Assembly (NCBI RefSeq): GCF_003443615.1
Contig: NZ_CP031967.1
Location: forward strand, 3,968,001 to 4,032,000
Reading direction: 5' to 3'
Length of the DNA: 64,000 nt
From: Alteromonas sp. BL110
GTDB taxonomy: Bacteria > Pseudomonadota > Gammaproteobacteria > Enterobacterales > Alteromonadaceae
Part shown: one piece after another, positions 1 through 7,807 of the stretch
How the letters are laid out: each line of letters begins with the position of its first letter
How positions within the stretch are numbered: position 1 is the first letter of the stretch
Notes under the pieces: model-generated
What the model saw: the letters and a program-made list of their open reading frames with translations, nothing else
The model's database searches: none
Told to the model about the DNA's origin: nothing
Program-made: the position numbers and the translations under genes

Positions 1-603
1 GCGTCATCTTACAAGGAAACACGCAATGCACTTGATACATGGAAAGACAGCACAAAGTTGTCTGCCTGGTTAGCTAATGGTTCACTTTCTGCGCGCGAAG
101 TGATGAGGCAAGTTCATAACTTTGAAGAGACCGTAGAAAAAAATGATTCCACTTATTGGATTTATTTCGAGCTGTTGTGGCGAGAGTTTTTTCACTGGCT
201 GCAGTGTAAGTATGGCGCTAAATGGTTTCGCTTTAGCGGCATTCAAGGTAAAACACCTTCCACTTCACATTGCCCTGACACCTTTGCACAGTGGTGTGAA
301 GGCAATACTGGATACCCTATTGTAGACGCGTGTATGCGACAACTTGCAGAGACAGGCTATATGTCGAACCGCGGTAGGCAGCTTGTTGCTAGCTGCTTTG
401 TACACGAACTTCGGCAAGACTGGCGTTACGGTGCTGCGTGGTTTGAACATCAGTTAGTTGATCATGATGTGGGAAGTAATTGGGGAAATTGGCTTTACCT
501 TGCCGGCGTGGGAAGCGACCCTCGCGGACATAGGCAATTCAACCTTCAAAAACAGACTGAAATTTACGACCCGGCAGGCGCATTTCGTAATAAATGGCTT
601 TAG
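1..603 (+). CDS. Cryptochrome DASH / photolyase family, C-terminal part (5' end outside window)
   Basis: The frame is open from the first base, so the N-terminal photolyase domain lies outside the window. The 200 visible residues are the FAD-binding helical domain. They begin with the conserved [14 protein letters not shown] segment, then [11 protein letters not shown], a [13 protein letters not shown] helix, the MSNRGRQ motif and SNWGNW followed by [14 protein letters not shown], the form typical of the DASH subgroup. DASH proteins bind FAD and usually a folate antenna; they repair pyrimidine dimers, mainly in single-stranded DNA, or act in light sensing. The protein ends soon after the conserved YDP-G--R-KWL segment, without a long tail. 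A second photolyase-like gene starts 12 bp downstream, so the two are probably co-transcribed. The subgroup is well supported; repair versus signalling cannot be told from sequence. Confidence 0.9.
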   Translation, partial: ASSYKETRNALDTWKDSTKLSAWLANGSLSAREVMRQVHNFEETVEKNDSTYWIYFELLWREFFHWLQCKYGAKWFRFSGIQGKTPSTSHCPDTFAQWCEGNTGYPIVDACMRQLAETGYMSNRGRQLVASCFVHELRQDWRYGAAWFEHQLVDHDVGSNWGNWLYLAGVGSDPRGHRQFNLQKQTEIYDPAGAFRNKWL

Positions 604-615
604 TTATTTAACTGT

Positions 616-2280
616 ATGGCGTCAGATAACTTAAAAAAGGCTAACTCAAAAGAGACAGTCACGGTTATATGGTTAAAGCGAGACCTTCGCTTACGTGATC
701 ACGAGCCTTTTTATCGCGCTGTTCAGGCAGGTGAAAAGCTGCTCCCACTTTTTTGTTGGGAGCCCTCGCTTATTGCAGACCCGCATATGGATATTCGCCA
801 TTGGCGATTTATGCAACAAAGTATAGATGACATTAACAGCCAATTGCCCGCTCATGCCCGTGTTTTGACCTTGCACTGTGAAGTAATAGAAGCACTTGAA
901 CTTATTGCTCAAAATTATAACATTGATGCGGTTAGGAGTTACCAAGAAACCGGCCTTTCGGTTACGCATAACCGCGATATTGATGTTGCTAAATATCTGA
1001 TAAATAGATCTATTATGCTCGCTGAATATCAGTATGGTGCAGTAATACGTGGTCTGCCTCATAGAGCACAATGGCAGCAAAACTGGGAGCACCATTTCGC
1101 AACCGCCACCTATGATTTTGATATAGAAACGGCTAATTGGGCTAACTGGCGTGAAATTTCAGACATTTTAAAAGCGTCGAAATCTATTAACGAGATAGCT
1201 GAACTTAAACGGTCATCGCCTGACCTACCCAACTACTGTAGCGGTAATATACACGATAGCGCATTCAAGGGCGAAATGACTGAAATTGAAGTAACACCTA
1301 ATATCGCTTTGATGCAGCCTGGTGGTGAAAAGCGTGCTTGGCAGGTTTTGAAGGATTTTTTCAGTTCTCGTGGACAGTATTATCACCAACATATTTCAAA
1401 ACCTGAGTATGCACGACGCGCATGTTCACGATTAAGCCCTTATCTCGCATGGGGCAACATTTCTATCAAGCAGGTGTATCAAAGCGTTCAGTTGGAAAAA
1501 CAAGCTAAGAAAGCTTTGCCAACATCACAGCGCAAACAGTGGAGTCGCGCCCTATCCGCTCTAACATCCAGACTGCATTGGCACTGCCACTTTATTCAAA
1601 AATTTGAAAGCGAGGCCAGTATAGAGTGGCGCCCGATGAACAGAGCTTATGAACACTTTCCGTTTATAGACGGCCCAGAAGCTGAGCGACGTTTCTATCT
1701 TTGGAGCATTGGACGCACAGGTTACCCTCTAGTAGATGCCTGTATGCGAGCACTACGACAGACTGGATATATTAACTTTCGGATGCGGGCAATGGTAACG
1801 AGTTTTTTGTGTCACCACTTAAACGTGCACTGGCTTAAAGCCGCACATTATCTTGCAACACAGTTTTTAGACTTTGAACCAGGTATCCATTATCCACAAA
1901 TTCAAATGCAGGCGAGTGTCACCGGTATTCATACCGTTCGACTTTATAATCCGGCAACACAGTCACAAAAATTAGACCCTGATGGCGTATTTATTAAGAA
2001 GTGGGTGCCAGAGCTAGCTAAACTACCTAATGAAGCCGTTCATGCGCCTTACGACCTACCGCCATTAGAAGCGCAAATGCTTGGCTTTGATGTTAAACAA
2101 GATTATGCGTTGCCCGTTATTGATATTGCAGAGAATAACCGTATAACAGCGAAACGTTTATGGGACTATCGCGAGCGCGATGATGTGGTAAAAGAAGCGC
2201 AGCGTATTGTCAGGCGCCATACCATGCAAAATAGTCCAAGCAGAATGTGGCTCAAATCGAAAATTGAAAAAACAGCCTAA
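616..2280 (+). CDS. Cryptochrome/deoxyribodipyrimidine photolyase family protein
   Basis: A 554-residue flavoprotein. The N-terminal Rossmann-like antenna domain starts at [17 protein letters not shown] (about residues 16-32). The C-terminal FAD-binding domain holds [20 protein letters not shown] and FRMRAM. In classical photolyases the next segment carries an Asn/Asp-rich FAD-contacting stretch (like NNGGWQW); here it is replaced by [15 protein letters not shown], and the protein resumes with [25 protein letters not shown]. That places it in a separate, poorly characterised bacterial branch rather than with CPD class I enzymes. The three spaced cysteines of the iron-sulfur (6-4) photolyases are not evident. 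Start at the ATG 12 bp after the DASH gene. The stop overlaps that of the convergent small gene by 4 bp. Family assignment is firm; the substrate is not known. Confidence 0.88.
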   Translation: MASDNLKKANSKETVTVIWLKRDLRLRDHEPFYRAVQAGEKLLPLFCWEPSLIADPHMDIRHWRFMQQSIDDINSQLPAHARVLTLHCEVIEALELIAQNYNIDAVRSYQETGLSVTHNRDIDVAKYLINRSIMLAEYQYGAVIRGLPHRAQWQQNWEHHFATATYDFDIETANWANWREISDILKASKSINEIAELKRSSPDLPNYCSGNIHDSAFKGEMTEIEVTPNIALMQPGGEKRAWQVLKDFFSSRGQYYHQHISKPEYARRACSRLSPYLAWGNISIKQVYQSVQLEKQAKKALPTSQRKQWSRALSALTSRLHWHCHFIQKFESEASIEWRPMNRAYEHFPFIDGPEAERRFYLWSIGRTGYPLVDACMRALRQTGYINFRMRAMVTSFLCHHLNVHWLKAAHYLATQFLDFEPGIHYPQIQMQASVTGIHTVRLYNPATQSQKLDPDGVFIKKWVPELAKLPNEAVHAPYDLPPLEAQMLGFDVKQDYALPVIDIAENNRITAKRLWDYRERDDVVKEAQRIVRRHTMQNSPSRMWLKSKIEKTA

Positions 2281-2564
2281 CGGTTATTCTTTCTTAGCCA
2301 CTCATTTAATAGCTTAATCTGACCACACTTGTAGGCCGCATACATTAGCCGCATAGCGTTCGACATAGCTTCACTGTCGGTCCAATCTGTTTTTTCGCGT
2401 ATTTCGTCATAGCATGCCTTCGCTTCCGGGCTGACATAGCCTCTCACTAGCTTTTTGCCGGCGTCTTTTTGTCTTTCTCTAAAACGACGTTGTTTATCAG
2501 CGTTCGCTTTTGCTCTATCTGCAGGGCTTTTTTTACTGGTTTTTTTTGATGTTTGTTCTGTCAT
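2277..2564 (-). CDS. Small basic protein, possibly ribbon-helix-helix-like
   Basis: A 95-residue protein of unknown function. The first ~40 residues are Lys/Arg-rich and low in complexity ([19 protein letters not shown], then [12 protein letters not shown]). The rest, beginning [18 protein letters not shown], looks like a short beta-strand followed by two or three helices. That pattern is reminiscent of ribbon-helix-helix DNA-binding proteins, but no family can be named. The ATG at 2564 is preferred over a TTG five codons upstream. The TAG stop overlaps the stop of the convergent photolyase gene. It is divergent from fabA. It may bind nucleic acid, given its basic N-terminus; this is inference only. 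Confidence 0.6.
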   Translation of the reverse strand: MTEQTSKKTSKKSPADRAKANADKQRRFRERQKDAGKKLVRGYVSPEAKACYDEIREKTDWTDSEAMSNAMRLMYAAYKCGQIKLLNEWLRKNNR

Positions 2565-2707
2565 AGTTTTCACACACAAATACTATATTGTGGAGCGTAG
2601 TATAATCGCTGTTTATAAATTGCACGCATGGGGCGATATTTGTACGGATTAAATTTATAGTAAGTATAGTAGCACGCGTTTTTCTTCAGAAAAATGACTG
2701 TTCAGAG

Positions 2708-2736
2708 TTGTTTGGCGTACAAGTGTTCGCTAAATT
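2708..2736 (+). promoter_or_regulatory. fabA promoter with FabR-like operator
   Basis: An imperfect palindrome at 2714-2731 reads GGCGTACAAGTGTTCGCT, with half-sites GCGtACA and TGTtCGC. It matches the kind of operator known for FabR, the TetR-family repressor of unsaturated fatty acid genes. It fills the 17-bp spacer between a -35-like TTGTTT (2708-2713) and a -10-like TAAATT (2731-2736), about 35 bp before the fabA start. Occupancy would block RNA polymerase directly. No FabR gene lies in the window. Confidence 0.72.
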
Positions 2737-2771
2737 AACACCGTCACTTAAATAACAACAAAGAGTTGGGA

Positions 2772-3290
2772 ATGTCCGAGAAGAAAAGTAGTTTTAATAA
2801 AGATGATTTATTGGCGTGTAGCCGTGGTGAAATGTTTGGTCCGGGTAACAGTCAATTGCCTGCACCAAATATGCTAATGATGGACCGCGTTGTATCCATT
2901 ACTGAAGACGGCGGCGAACATGGCAAAGGCGAAATTATCGCTGAGTTAGATATTACCCCAGATTTATGGTTTTTCGATTGCCACTTTCCAGGTGACCCTG
3001 TCATGCCAGGTTGTCTTGGACTAGATGCAATGTGGCAACTAGTTGGCTTTTTCCTTGGTTGGAGCGGCGGGCCGGGTAAAGGGCGAGCGCTTGGGGTTGG
3101 TGAAGTGAAGTTTACTGGTCAAATTCTACCCACAGCAAAAAAAGTAACGTATAAAATCACGATGAAGCGCGTAATTAAACGTAAACTTTTCATGGGTATG
3201 GCAGATGGTTCGGTTGAGGTAGATGGCCGGGAAATTTATGTCGCAAAAGATTTGAAAGTAGGTCTATTCCAAGATACATCAAATTTTTAA
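2772..3290 (+). CDS. fabA: 3-hydroxyacyl-[acyl-carrier-protein] dehydratase/isomerase FabA
   Basis: Dehydrates 3-hydroxydecanoyl-ACP and isomerises trans-2- to cis-3-decenoyl-ACP, the branch point of anaerobic unsaturated fatty acid synthesis in the cytosol. It is a hot-dog fold enzyme; the active-site His71 (in [12 protein letters not shown]) and Asp85 (in CLGLDAMWQ) are both present. With the ATG at 2772 the protein is 172 residues, the same as E. coli FabA; an in-frame TTG two codons earlier is less likely. Expression is probably controlled by FabR through the operator in the promoter. A strong terminator follows. The convergent rmf gene downstream repeats the E. coli arrangement. FabB is not in this window. 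Confidence 0.97.
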   Translation: MSEKKSSFNKDDLLACSRGEMFGPGNSQLPAPNMLMMDRVVSITEDGGEHGKGEIIAELDITPDLWFFDCHFPGDPVMPGCLGLDAMWQLVGFFLGWSGGPGKGRALGVGEVKFTGQILPTAKKVTYKITMKRVIKRKLFMGMADGSVEVDGREIYVAKDLKVGLFQDTSNF

Positions 3291-3328
3291 GCGCTGCTCA
3301 TTCAGCACTGCATAAAACGCTTACGCAC

Positions 3329-3360
3329 AAAAAAGCCCCTTTTCAGGGGCTTTCCTTTTT
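3329..3360. terminator. Bidirectional terminator between fabA and rmf
   Basis: A 9-bp perfect stem (3332-3340 with 3345-3353, GC-rich core GCCCC) closes a 4-nt loop. A T-rich run follows on the plus strand and an A-run precedes it, giving a T-run on the minus strand. It sits between convergent fabA and rmf and can serve both. Confidence 0.88.
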
Positions 3361-3387
3361 GCATAATCAGTTCATAAAAGAGAAGTG

Positions 3388-3564
3388 TTATTTGACGCTT
3401 AACCCTAAGTGTCTATCTTCTACTGCCTCACGCCATCCACCTAACCACTGTGAACGTGCATCGTTTTGCTGAAATGGACAATTTTCCTTTGAACGACCGC
3501 TAATACCAGCTTGATAGCCTTTAGAATGGGCGCGAGTCATTTTATCTCTTTTTTGTCTTTTCAT
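3388..3564 (-). CDS. rmf: Ribosome modulation factor RMF
   Basis: A 58-residue protein that drives dimerisation of 70S ribosomes into inactive 100S particles in stationary phase. The reading begins MKRQKRDKMTRAHSKGYQAG and includes ISGRSKENCPF and SQWLGGWREAVEDR. It matches the length and the conserved core of E. coli RMF (GYQAG-GRSKE-CP, then R-QWLGGWREA). A good ribosome binding site (AGAGG) sits about 8 nt before the ATG. The gene is convergent with fabA across a shared terminator, as in E. coli. The ~240 bp upstream (3565-3802) hold no other gene and must contain its promoter, which would be expected to respond to starvation signals; I could not assign a -10/-35 pair with confidence. Confidence 0.95.
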   Translation of the reverse strand: MKRQKRDKMTRAHSKGYQAGISGRSKENCPFQQNDARSQWLGGWREAVEDRHLGLSVK

Positions 3565-3802
3565 TGATTAGCCTCTTTTGTTTGTTGAATGTACAACAAA
3601 TCATTTTCTCGAGCGCTCTACATCATATCGGTTGATAGTGCCGGAAAATTGATCGCGTACATTACTTTGATAGTGCAATTAACAAAATGGTTCAAGAAAA
3701 ATATAAAATTAAAGCGCTTGACAATCGATAAATAAATGAAGTTTCAGTGAAATTTATATTACATTTTTTATGCATAAATATGTCTATTTTTGCGCCTTTA
3801 AG

Positions 3803-3833
3803 GCATAAAAAAAGCCACACGAATGTGGCTTTT
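3803..3833 (-). terminator. Terminator of the DUF3466 gene
   Basis: A 10-bp perfect stem (3810-3819 with 3824-3833) with a CGAA loop. On the minus strand it is followed by a run of seven T, 34 bp after the DUF3466 stop codon. Confidence 0.88.
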
Positions 3834-3866
3834 AAAATGCATTATAGATTAACTTAAAAAGGTTAT

Positions 3867-5624
3867 TTATTTTTTAAAACGTCTACGCACAAAAGCAGCA
3901 GCCAACAAACCAAAAAATGCGAACCAGCCAGTAGATGCGCCACTGCGCTCAAACGGTTGTTCGTCCTCAGGTACCTCACAATCTTCAATAGAACCATTAG
4001 CTAATGGAGATAGCTTAACCGCAACGACAGAATCAACTAGTTCTGTTTCTCCGCTTGAGTTTATGATGTCGACGCCAGTTACGTATTTACTGTTTGATTT
4101 AATACGCGCATTAGCAATAATTTCGTTGTCGTCGTTGATATCAACCGCTTCAATTAATTCGTAGGTGTTGTCACACGAAACTAGATCATTTAGATCCAAA
4201 AACTCTTCAGTATCAATGTTATACATAAATGCAGCAGTTTCACGTAGCGTGTCACTTGTAGCATCGACATCTGCCTTACCCACCACGATATTGTTATTGT
4301 TAATTGCGTTAGCAGTAACACCTGCACTTACGAAAAAGCCATCAGGATATTTTTGTTCTTGCGTATCGAGGTTATATACGAATAGGCGTGAACGCGCGAT
4401 ATCGCTTTGTGAGCGAAGTACGGCGCCAGTTACCCAGTTTTCGTCGTTGATAGCAATTGCTTGACTGATAATGTTCTCTTCTCGAGGAAGAAGCTCAATG
4501 GTCTCGCCGTCTCTAAATACCGTTGCAACGCGCTCACTTTCAGTCAAGCCAGATTGGTTAGGACGAGTAATTGTAATACGATCGCCAGTTAGCCCTTCAC
4601 CTACTGCAATACCTTGGTTGTTGATATCATAAGCATAAGTAAAGTAGTGTGAAGTATCGTCTTCATCTGGCTCGAACAATAATGGGTAAGTATCTGTGCT
4701 AATCACATCTCCATTAACGTCAACTTGCCATATGGTGGCATTAACTTCTGACAATAAAACGAAGCCTGGCAGATAGTTCGTAGATGTATTGAGGAAATAG
4801 CTAGAAATGCGTGGTACTGCAAAATCACCATTGTAAATGGTGAAGAGACAACGGCCTTCAGACTGGTCGCCACGTAACTCATCGTCTTCACAGGTTTCAA
4901 TAGCTTCCTCCACATCGTCTTGGAAACTAACTGTACTAAAGCCTGCGACCTGTAAGTTTGCATTAACTGCACGGGCTGAAGAAAAGCCGCCGGCTGTGGT
5001 GTCTACAGCTGGTAGCGCTTTAGATACGCCAGATGCTTGAATGAAACCTTGTTGAGCTGATTCCGCGTAAGTGTAGTTGATGGTATCGCCATCTTCATTT
5101 TCGTATGGGTCTAAAACGACCAAACCAGATGAATCACCTACTATAAAGTTGCCGTTTAGGCTGTCTCTACCTATTGCTTCCACCGAGCGGGTGTAATCAT
5201 CAAATTTGTCAGTCACTTCGTCTAAGCCTGGCACCAAAGAAATGTCTTGCGTGTCAGCTAAGAAGGTTCTGAAAGGTGCAAGTTTTTGACCTGTGGTCGC
5301 AGTACTATTAGAGAGCAAATAGTTAACTATTGTCGTGTAATCTGCATCAGTGAAGACTCCTTGGCGCGCATCGTCTTCATTTTCTAAAGCTGAGCCATTA
5401 ACATCAAAGAAGGTTGTGTCGTCTTCAAGCTGATCTACATCTACTGGGGGATTGTATTCAAGCTGAACTACAGACAGCATTTTGCCTGAGTTATCGATTG
5501 AACGAGCGAAATTGTTTCTAGCGGTATCCTGTAAAGGAAGAGGCGTCACTGAATAGGTCGCGGCAAATGCCGAAACACTTCCTGTTGCCAACAGAACGGC
5601 GGCGGCAAGCTGAGTTCGTTTCAT
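3867..5624 (-). CDS. DUF3466 family exported protein with C-terminal sorting-type tail
   Basis: A 585-residue protein starting with a typical Sec signal peptide (MKRTQLAAAVLLATGSVSAFA). The body is rich in Asp, Asn and Thr and in NDN/INNN-type loops, as in secreted beta-rich proteins. Short units such as INDENWVTGAVL, INNNNIVVGKA and INDDNEIIANA recur, giving a propeller- or repeat-like impression (compare HAF-type repeats). The end is a Gly/Ser segment (SGAS), a ~16-residue hydrophobic helix and RRRFKK, which resembles the GlyGly-CTERM signals cut by rhombosortase. That would make it an exported surface protein. The name DUF3466 is from recall of the family that sits next to rmf/uup in related marine gammaproteobacteria. 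A good AGGA site precedes the ATG. It begins 12 bp after uup and may be read through from it. Function unknown. Confidence 0.82.
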   Translation of the reverse strand: MKRTQLAAAVLLATGSVSAFAATYSVTPLPLQDTARNNFARSIDNSGKMLSVVQLEYNPPVDVDQLEDDTTFFDVNGSALENEDDARQGVFTDADYTTIVNYLLSNSTATTGQKLAPFRTFLADTQDISLVPGLDEVTDKFDDYTRSVEAIGRDSLNGNFIVGDSSGLVVLDPYENEDGDTINYTYAESAQQGFIQASGVSKALPAVDTTAGGFSSARAVNANLQVAGFSTVSFQDDVEEAIETCEDDELRGDQSEGRCLFTIYNGDFAVPRISSYFLNTSTNYLPGFVLLSEVNATIWQVDVNGDVISTDTYPLLFEPDEDDTSHYFTYAYDINNQGIAVGEGLTGDRITITRPNQSGLTESERVATVFRDGETIELLPREENIISQAIAINDENWVTGAVLRSQSDIARSRLFVYNLDTQEQKYPDGFFVSAGVTANAINNNNIVVGKADVDATSDTLRETAAFMYNIDTEEFLDLNDLVSCDNTYELIEAVDINDDNEIIANARIKSNSKYVTGVDIINSSGETELVDSVVAVKLSPLANGSIEDCEVPEDEQPFERSGASTGWFAFFGLLAAAFVRRRFKK

Positions 5625-5636
5625 TTAAAATCCTAT

Positions 5637-7577
5637 TTACTGCTGATTATCTTCCAGCATACTTTCTAGTTCATCCCAGCGCGCATATTTCTGGGAAAGT
5701 AATTCTTCTTTATCTGCCAGTTCGGCTAACGCCTTGGCAGTAATGTCACTGTCTTGTTTGAAAAAGTCTGGGTCGTTGACTTTTTCTTGCATAGCCTCAA
5801 GTTCTTCCTCAAGTGTTTCTAGTTCTTTGGGCAAGGACTCAAGTTCACGCTGGTCTTTATATGATAGCTTTTTCGTCTTACGGGGAGAAGACTTAGCACT
5901 AGGACTGTCAGAAGCTAAATTAGTTTCATTCTTTACCTTGGCTTTCTCTTCCTTTTCGATTTGCTGACGTTTTTCCTGTTGCTCTTTATACCAGTTTTCT
6001 ACGTCAGTGAAACCCCCTATAAATTCACGAAGCAGGCCGTTACCTTCAAAAACTACGCTGCTATTAGCAACATTATCCACGAATTCCCTGTCGTGGCTTA
6101 CTAAAAGCACGGTTCCAGTATACTCGTTGAGTAAGGTTTCAAGCATTTCTAAGGTTTCGACGTCTAAGTCGTTAGTCGGTTCATCGAGAACCAAAACATT
6201 GCTCGGTTTAAGCATAAGTTTGGCGAGCATCAAGCGGTTTTTTTCGCCCCCTGACAGTGACTTAACTGGCGCATTTACGCGTTCAGGCGTAAACAAGTAG
6301 TCTTGCAAATAACTAATTACGTGGCGCGGGTGGCCGTTCACCATAAGGTCGCGCTTACCATCGCCTACTGCATCGATAACTGTTTGCTCTAGATCTAAAC
6401 CATGTCGGTGCTGGTCGAAATACGCAACTTCTAGATTCGTGCCTTGCTTACAGTAACCTTTATCCGGCTGTAATTGGCCTAAAAGCAGTTTAATAAGTGT
6501 ACTTTTACCGCAACCATTAGCCCCTATTAGTGCTAATTTATCACCGCGTAAGACATTTAAGTTTAGGCTATTTACGATAGACTTACCTTCAATGCTATAG
6601 CTTAAGTCTTTTACCTCAAACACCATTTTGCCAGAGCGCGCGCCCTGATGTTGGTTAACCACTGCATTGCCCTGCACTGCTCTGCGCGCTTTGCGCTCTT
6701 CGCGTAGTTTTTTCAGCGCTCTCACTCGGCCTTCGTTACGGGTACGACGAGCTTTAATACCTTGTCGAATCCATACTTCTTCTTGCGCAAGCTTTTTATC
6801 AAATTCAGCGTTTTGCGACGCTTCAACTTCTAAATCGTGCTGTTTTTTCTCAAGATAGGTTTCGTAATTGCCTGGATAGCTGGTAACAGAACCGCGGTCT
6901 AGGTCAATAATTCTCGTTGCCATGGCGCGTATAAAAGCACGGTCGTGGCTGACAAATACAATAGCCCCTTGATAGTTGCTTAAGCTCGATTCAAGCCAGC
7001 GGATCATTTCAATATCAAGGTGGTTAGTGGGTTCGTCTAACAGCAATAAATCCGGCTGACGTACTAGCGCACGCGCTAACGCGGCTTTTCTGCGCCAGCC
7101 ACCAGATAACGTTGATAACGATATTTCAGGGTCCAGTTTAAGCATGGTAAGCGTTTGCTCAATTTGCTGCTCAAACTGCCAAGCGTCTCTAGCCTCTAAT
7201 TGCTCTTGCAAGCGCTGGAGCTTATTTAAGTTAGCTTCACTAGGGTCTTCACCCACAATGCGGGTTTGATGAAAATAAGCTTTTAGCGTTTCACCGACAT
7301 CAGATAAACCTTCAGCAACGTAATCAAACAGTGTTACATCTGTCGTTTGTGGCGGGTCCTGCTCTAAACGTGCGATTACAGTATTATTTTCAATAATACG
7401 CTGGCCATCGTCGGCAATAATATCCCCTGCGATAACTTTCATTAGGGTTGATTTACCGCTTCCATTGCGACCAACTAAGCATACGCGCTCTTTGGGCTGA
7501 ACAACCAGTTCAACACCGTCTAAAAGCGGTGGATTTCCATATATGACAGTGATGTTTTTTAACTGCAAAATGCTCAC
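5637..7577 (-). CDS. uup: ABC-F family ATPase Uup
   Basis: A 646-residue cytosolic protein with two fused ABC ATPase domains and no membrane segments. Domain 1 has Walker A GRNGSGKST (about residue 37), signature LSGGWRRKAALARAL and Walker B LLLLDEPTNHLD. Domain 2 has GANGCGKST (about residue 353), LSGGEKNRLMLAKL and VLVLDEPTNDLD. A charged linker joins them. The last ~80 residues form an acidic, Glu-rich coiled coil, the C-terminal domain typical of Uup. ABC-F proteins act on ribosomes; Uup is also linked to precise excision of transposons and to branched DNA. The GTG start overlaps the stop of the upstream glutaredoxin-like gene by 4 bp (GTGA), so rlmL - glutaredoxin - uup form one translationally coupled unit. 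Confidence 0.96.
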   Translation of the reverse strand: MSILQLKNITVIYGNPPLLDGVELVVQPKERVCLVGRNGSGKSTLMKVIAGDIIADDGQRIIENNTVIARLEQDPPQTTDVTLFDYVAEGLSDVGETLKAYFHQTRIVGEDPSEANLNKLQRLQEQLEARDAWQFEQQIEQTLTMLKLDPEISLSTLSGGWRRKAALARALVRQPDLLLLDEPTNHLDIEMIRWLESSLSNYQGAIVFVSHDRAFIRAMATRIIDLDRGSVTSYPGNYETYLEKKQHDLEVEASQNAEFDKKLAQEEVWIRQGIKARRTRNEGRVRALKKLREERKARRAVQGNAVVNQHQGARSGKMVFEVKDLSYSIEGKSIVNSLNLNVLRGDKLALIGANGCGKSTLIKLLLGQLQPDKGYCKQGTNLEVAYFDQHRHGLDLEQTVIDAVGDGKRDLMVNGHPRHVISYLQDYLFTPERVNAPVKSLSGGEKNRLMLAKLMLKPSNVLVLDEPTNDLDVETLEMLETLLNEYTGTVLLVSHDREFVDNVANSSVVFEGNGLLREFIGGFTDVENWYKEQQEKRQQIEKEEKAKVKNETNLASDSPSAKSSPRKTKKLSYKDQRELESLPKELETLEEELEAMQEKVNDPDFFKQDSDITAKALAELADKEELLSQKYARWDELESMLEDNQQ

Positions 7578-7807
7578 TGAAGAAACTCCTCTAAATCGGC
7601 GGCATTAAAAGGCCATCCAATCTCTTTTTCATTATCGGCCCGCTTTAACACTGGGATACGGGCACCATACAGATGATAAAGCTCGGTACTTGTGCGAATG
7701 TTGACTTTCTCAATATCAAGTGACGAAAATGTAGACGTCTGCTGAAGCTCTGCATCGGCTAAATCACAAAGGCTACATTGGGGGCCCGTGTAGAAAATTA
7801 TTTTCAT
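7574..7807 (-). CDS. Glutaredoxin family protein (DUF836-like)
   Basis: A 77-residue thioredoxin-fold protein. It starts MKIIFYTGPQCSLCDLADAEL, so the redox motif is CSLC at residues 11-14. The cis-proline loop is GARIPVLKR and a WPF segment lies near the end. Proteins of this size and motif are annotated as glutaredoxin-like; the physiological partner is unknown. The ATG at 7807 overlaps the rlmL stop by 4 bp (ATGA) and is preferred over an upstream in-frame TTG. Its stop overlaps the uup start in the same way. Its position between an rRNA methyltransferase and a ribosome-associated ATPase gives no direct hint of function. Confidence 0.87.
   Translation of the reverse strand: MKIIFYTGPQCSLCDLADAELQQTSTFSSLDIEKVNIRTSTELYHLYGARIPVLKRADNEKEIGWPFNAADLEEFLQ

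Noticed and set aside
3718..3741. TTGACA at 3718-3723 as a plus-strand promoter
   Set aside because: No -10 element at the right distance and no plus-strand gene downstream.
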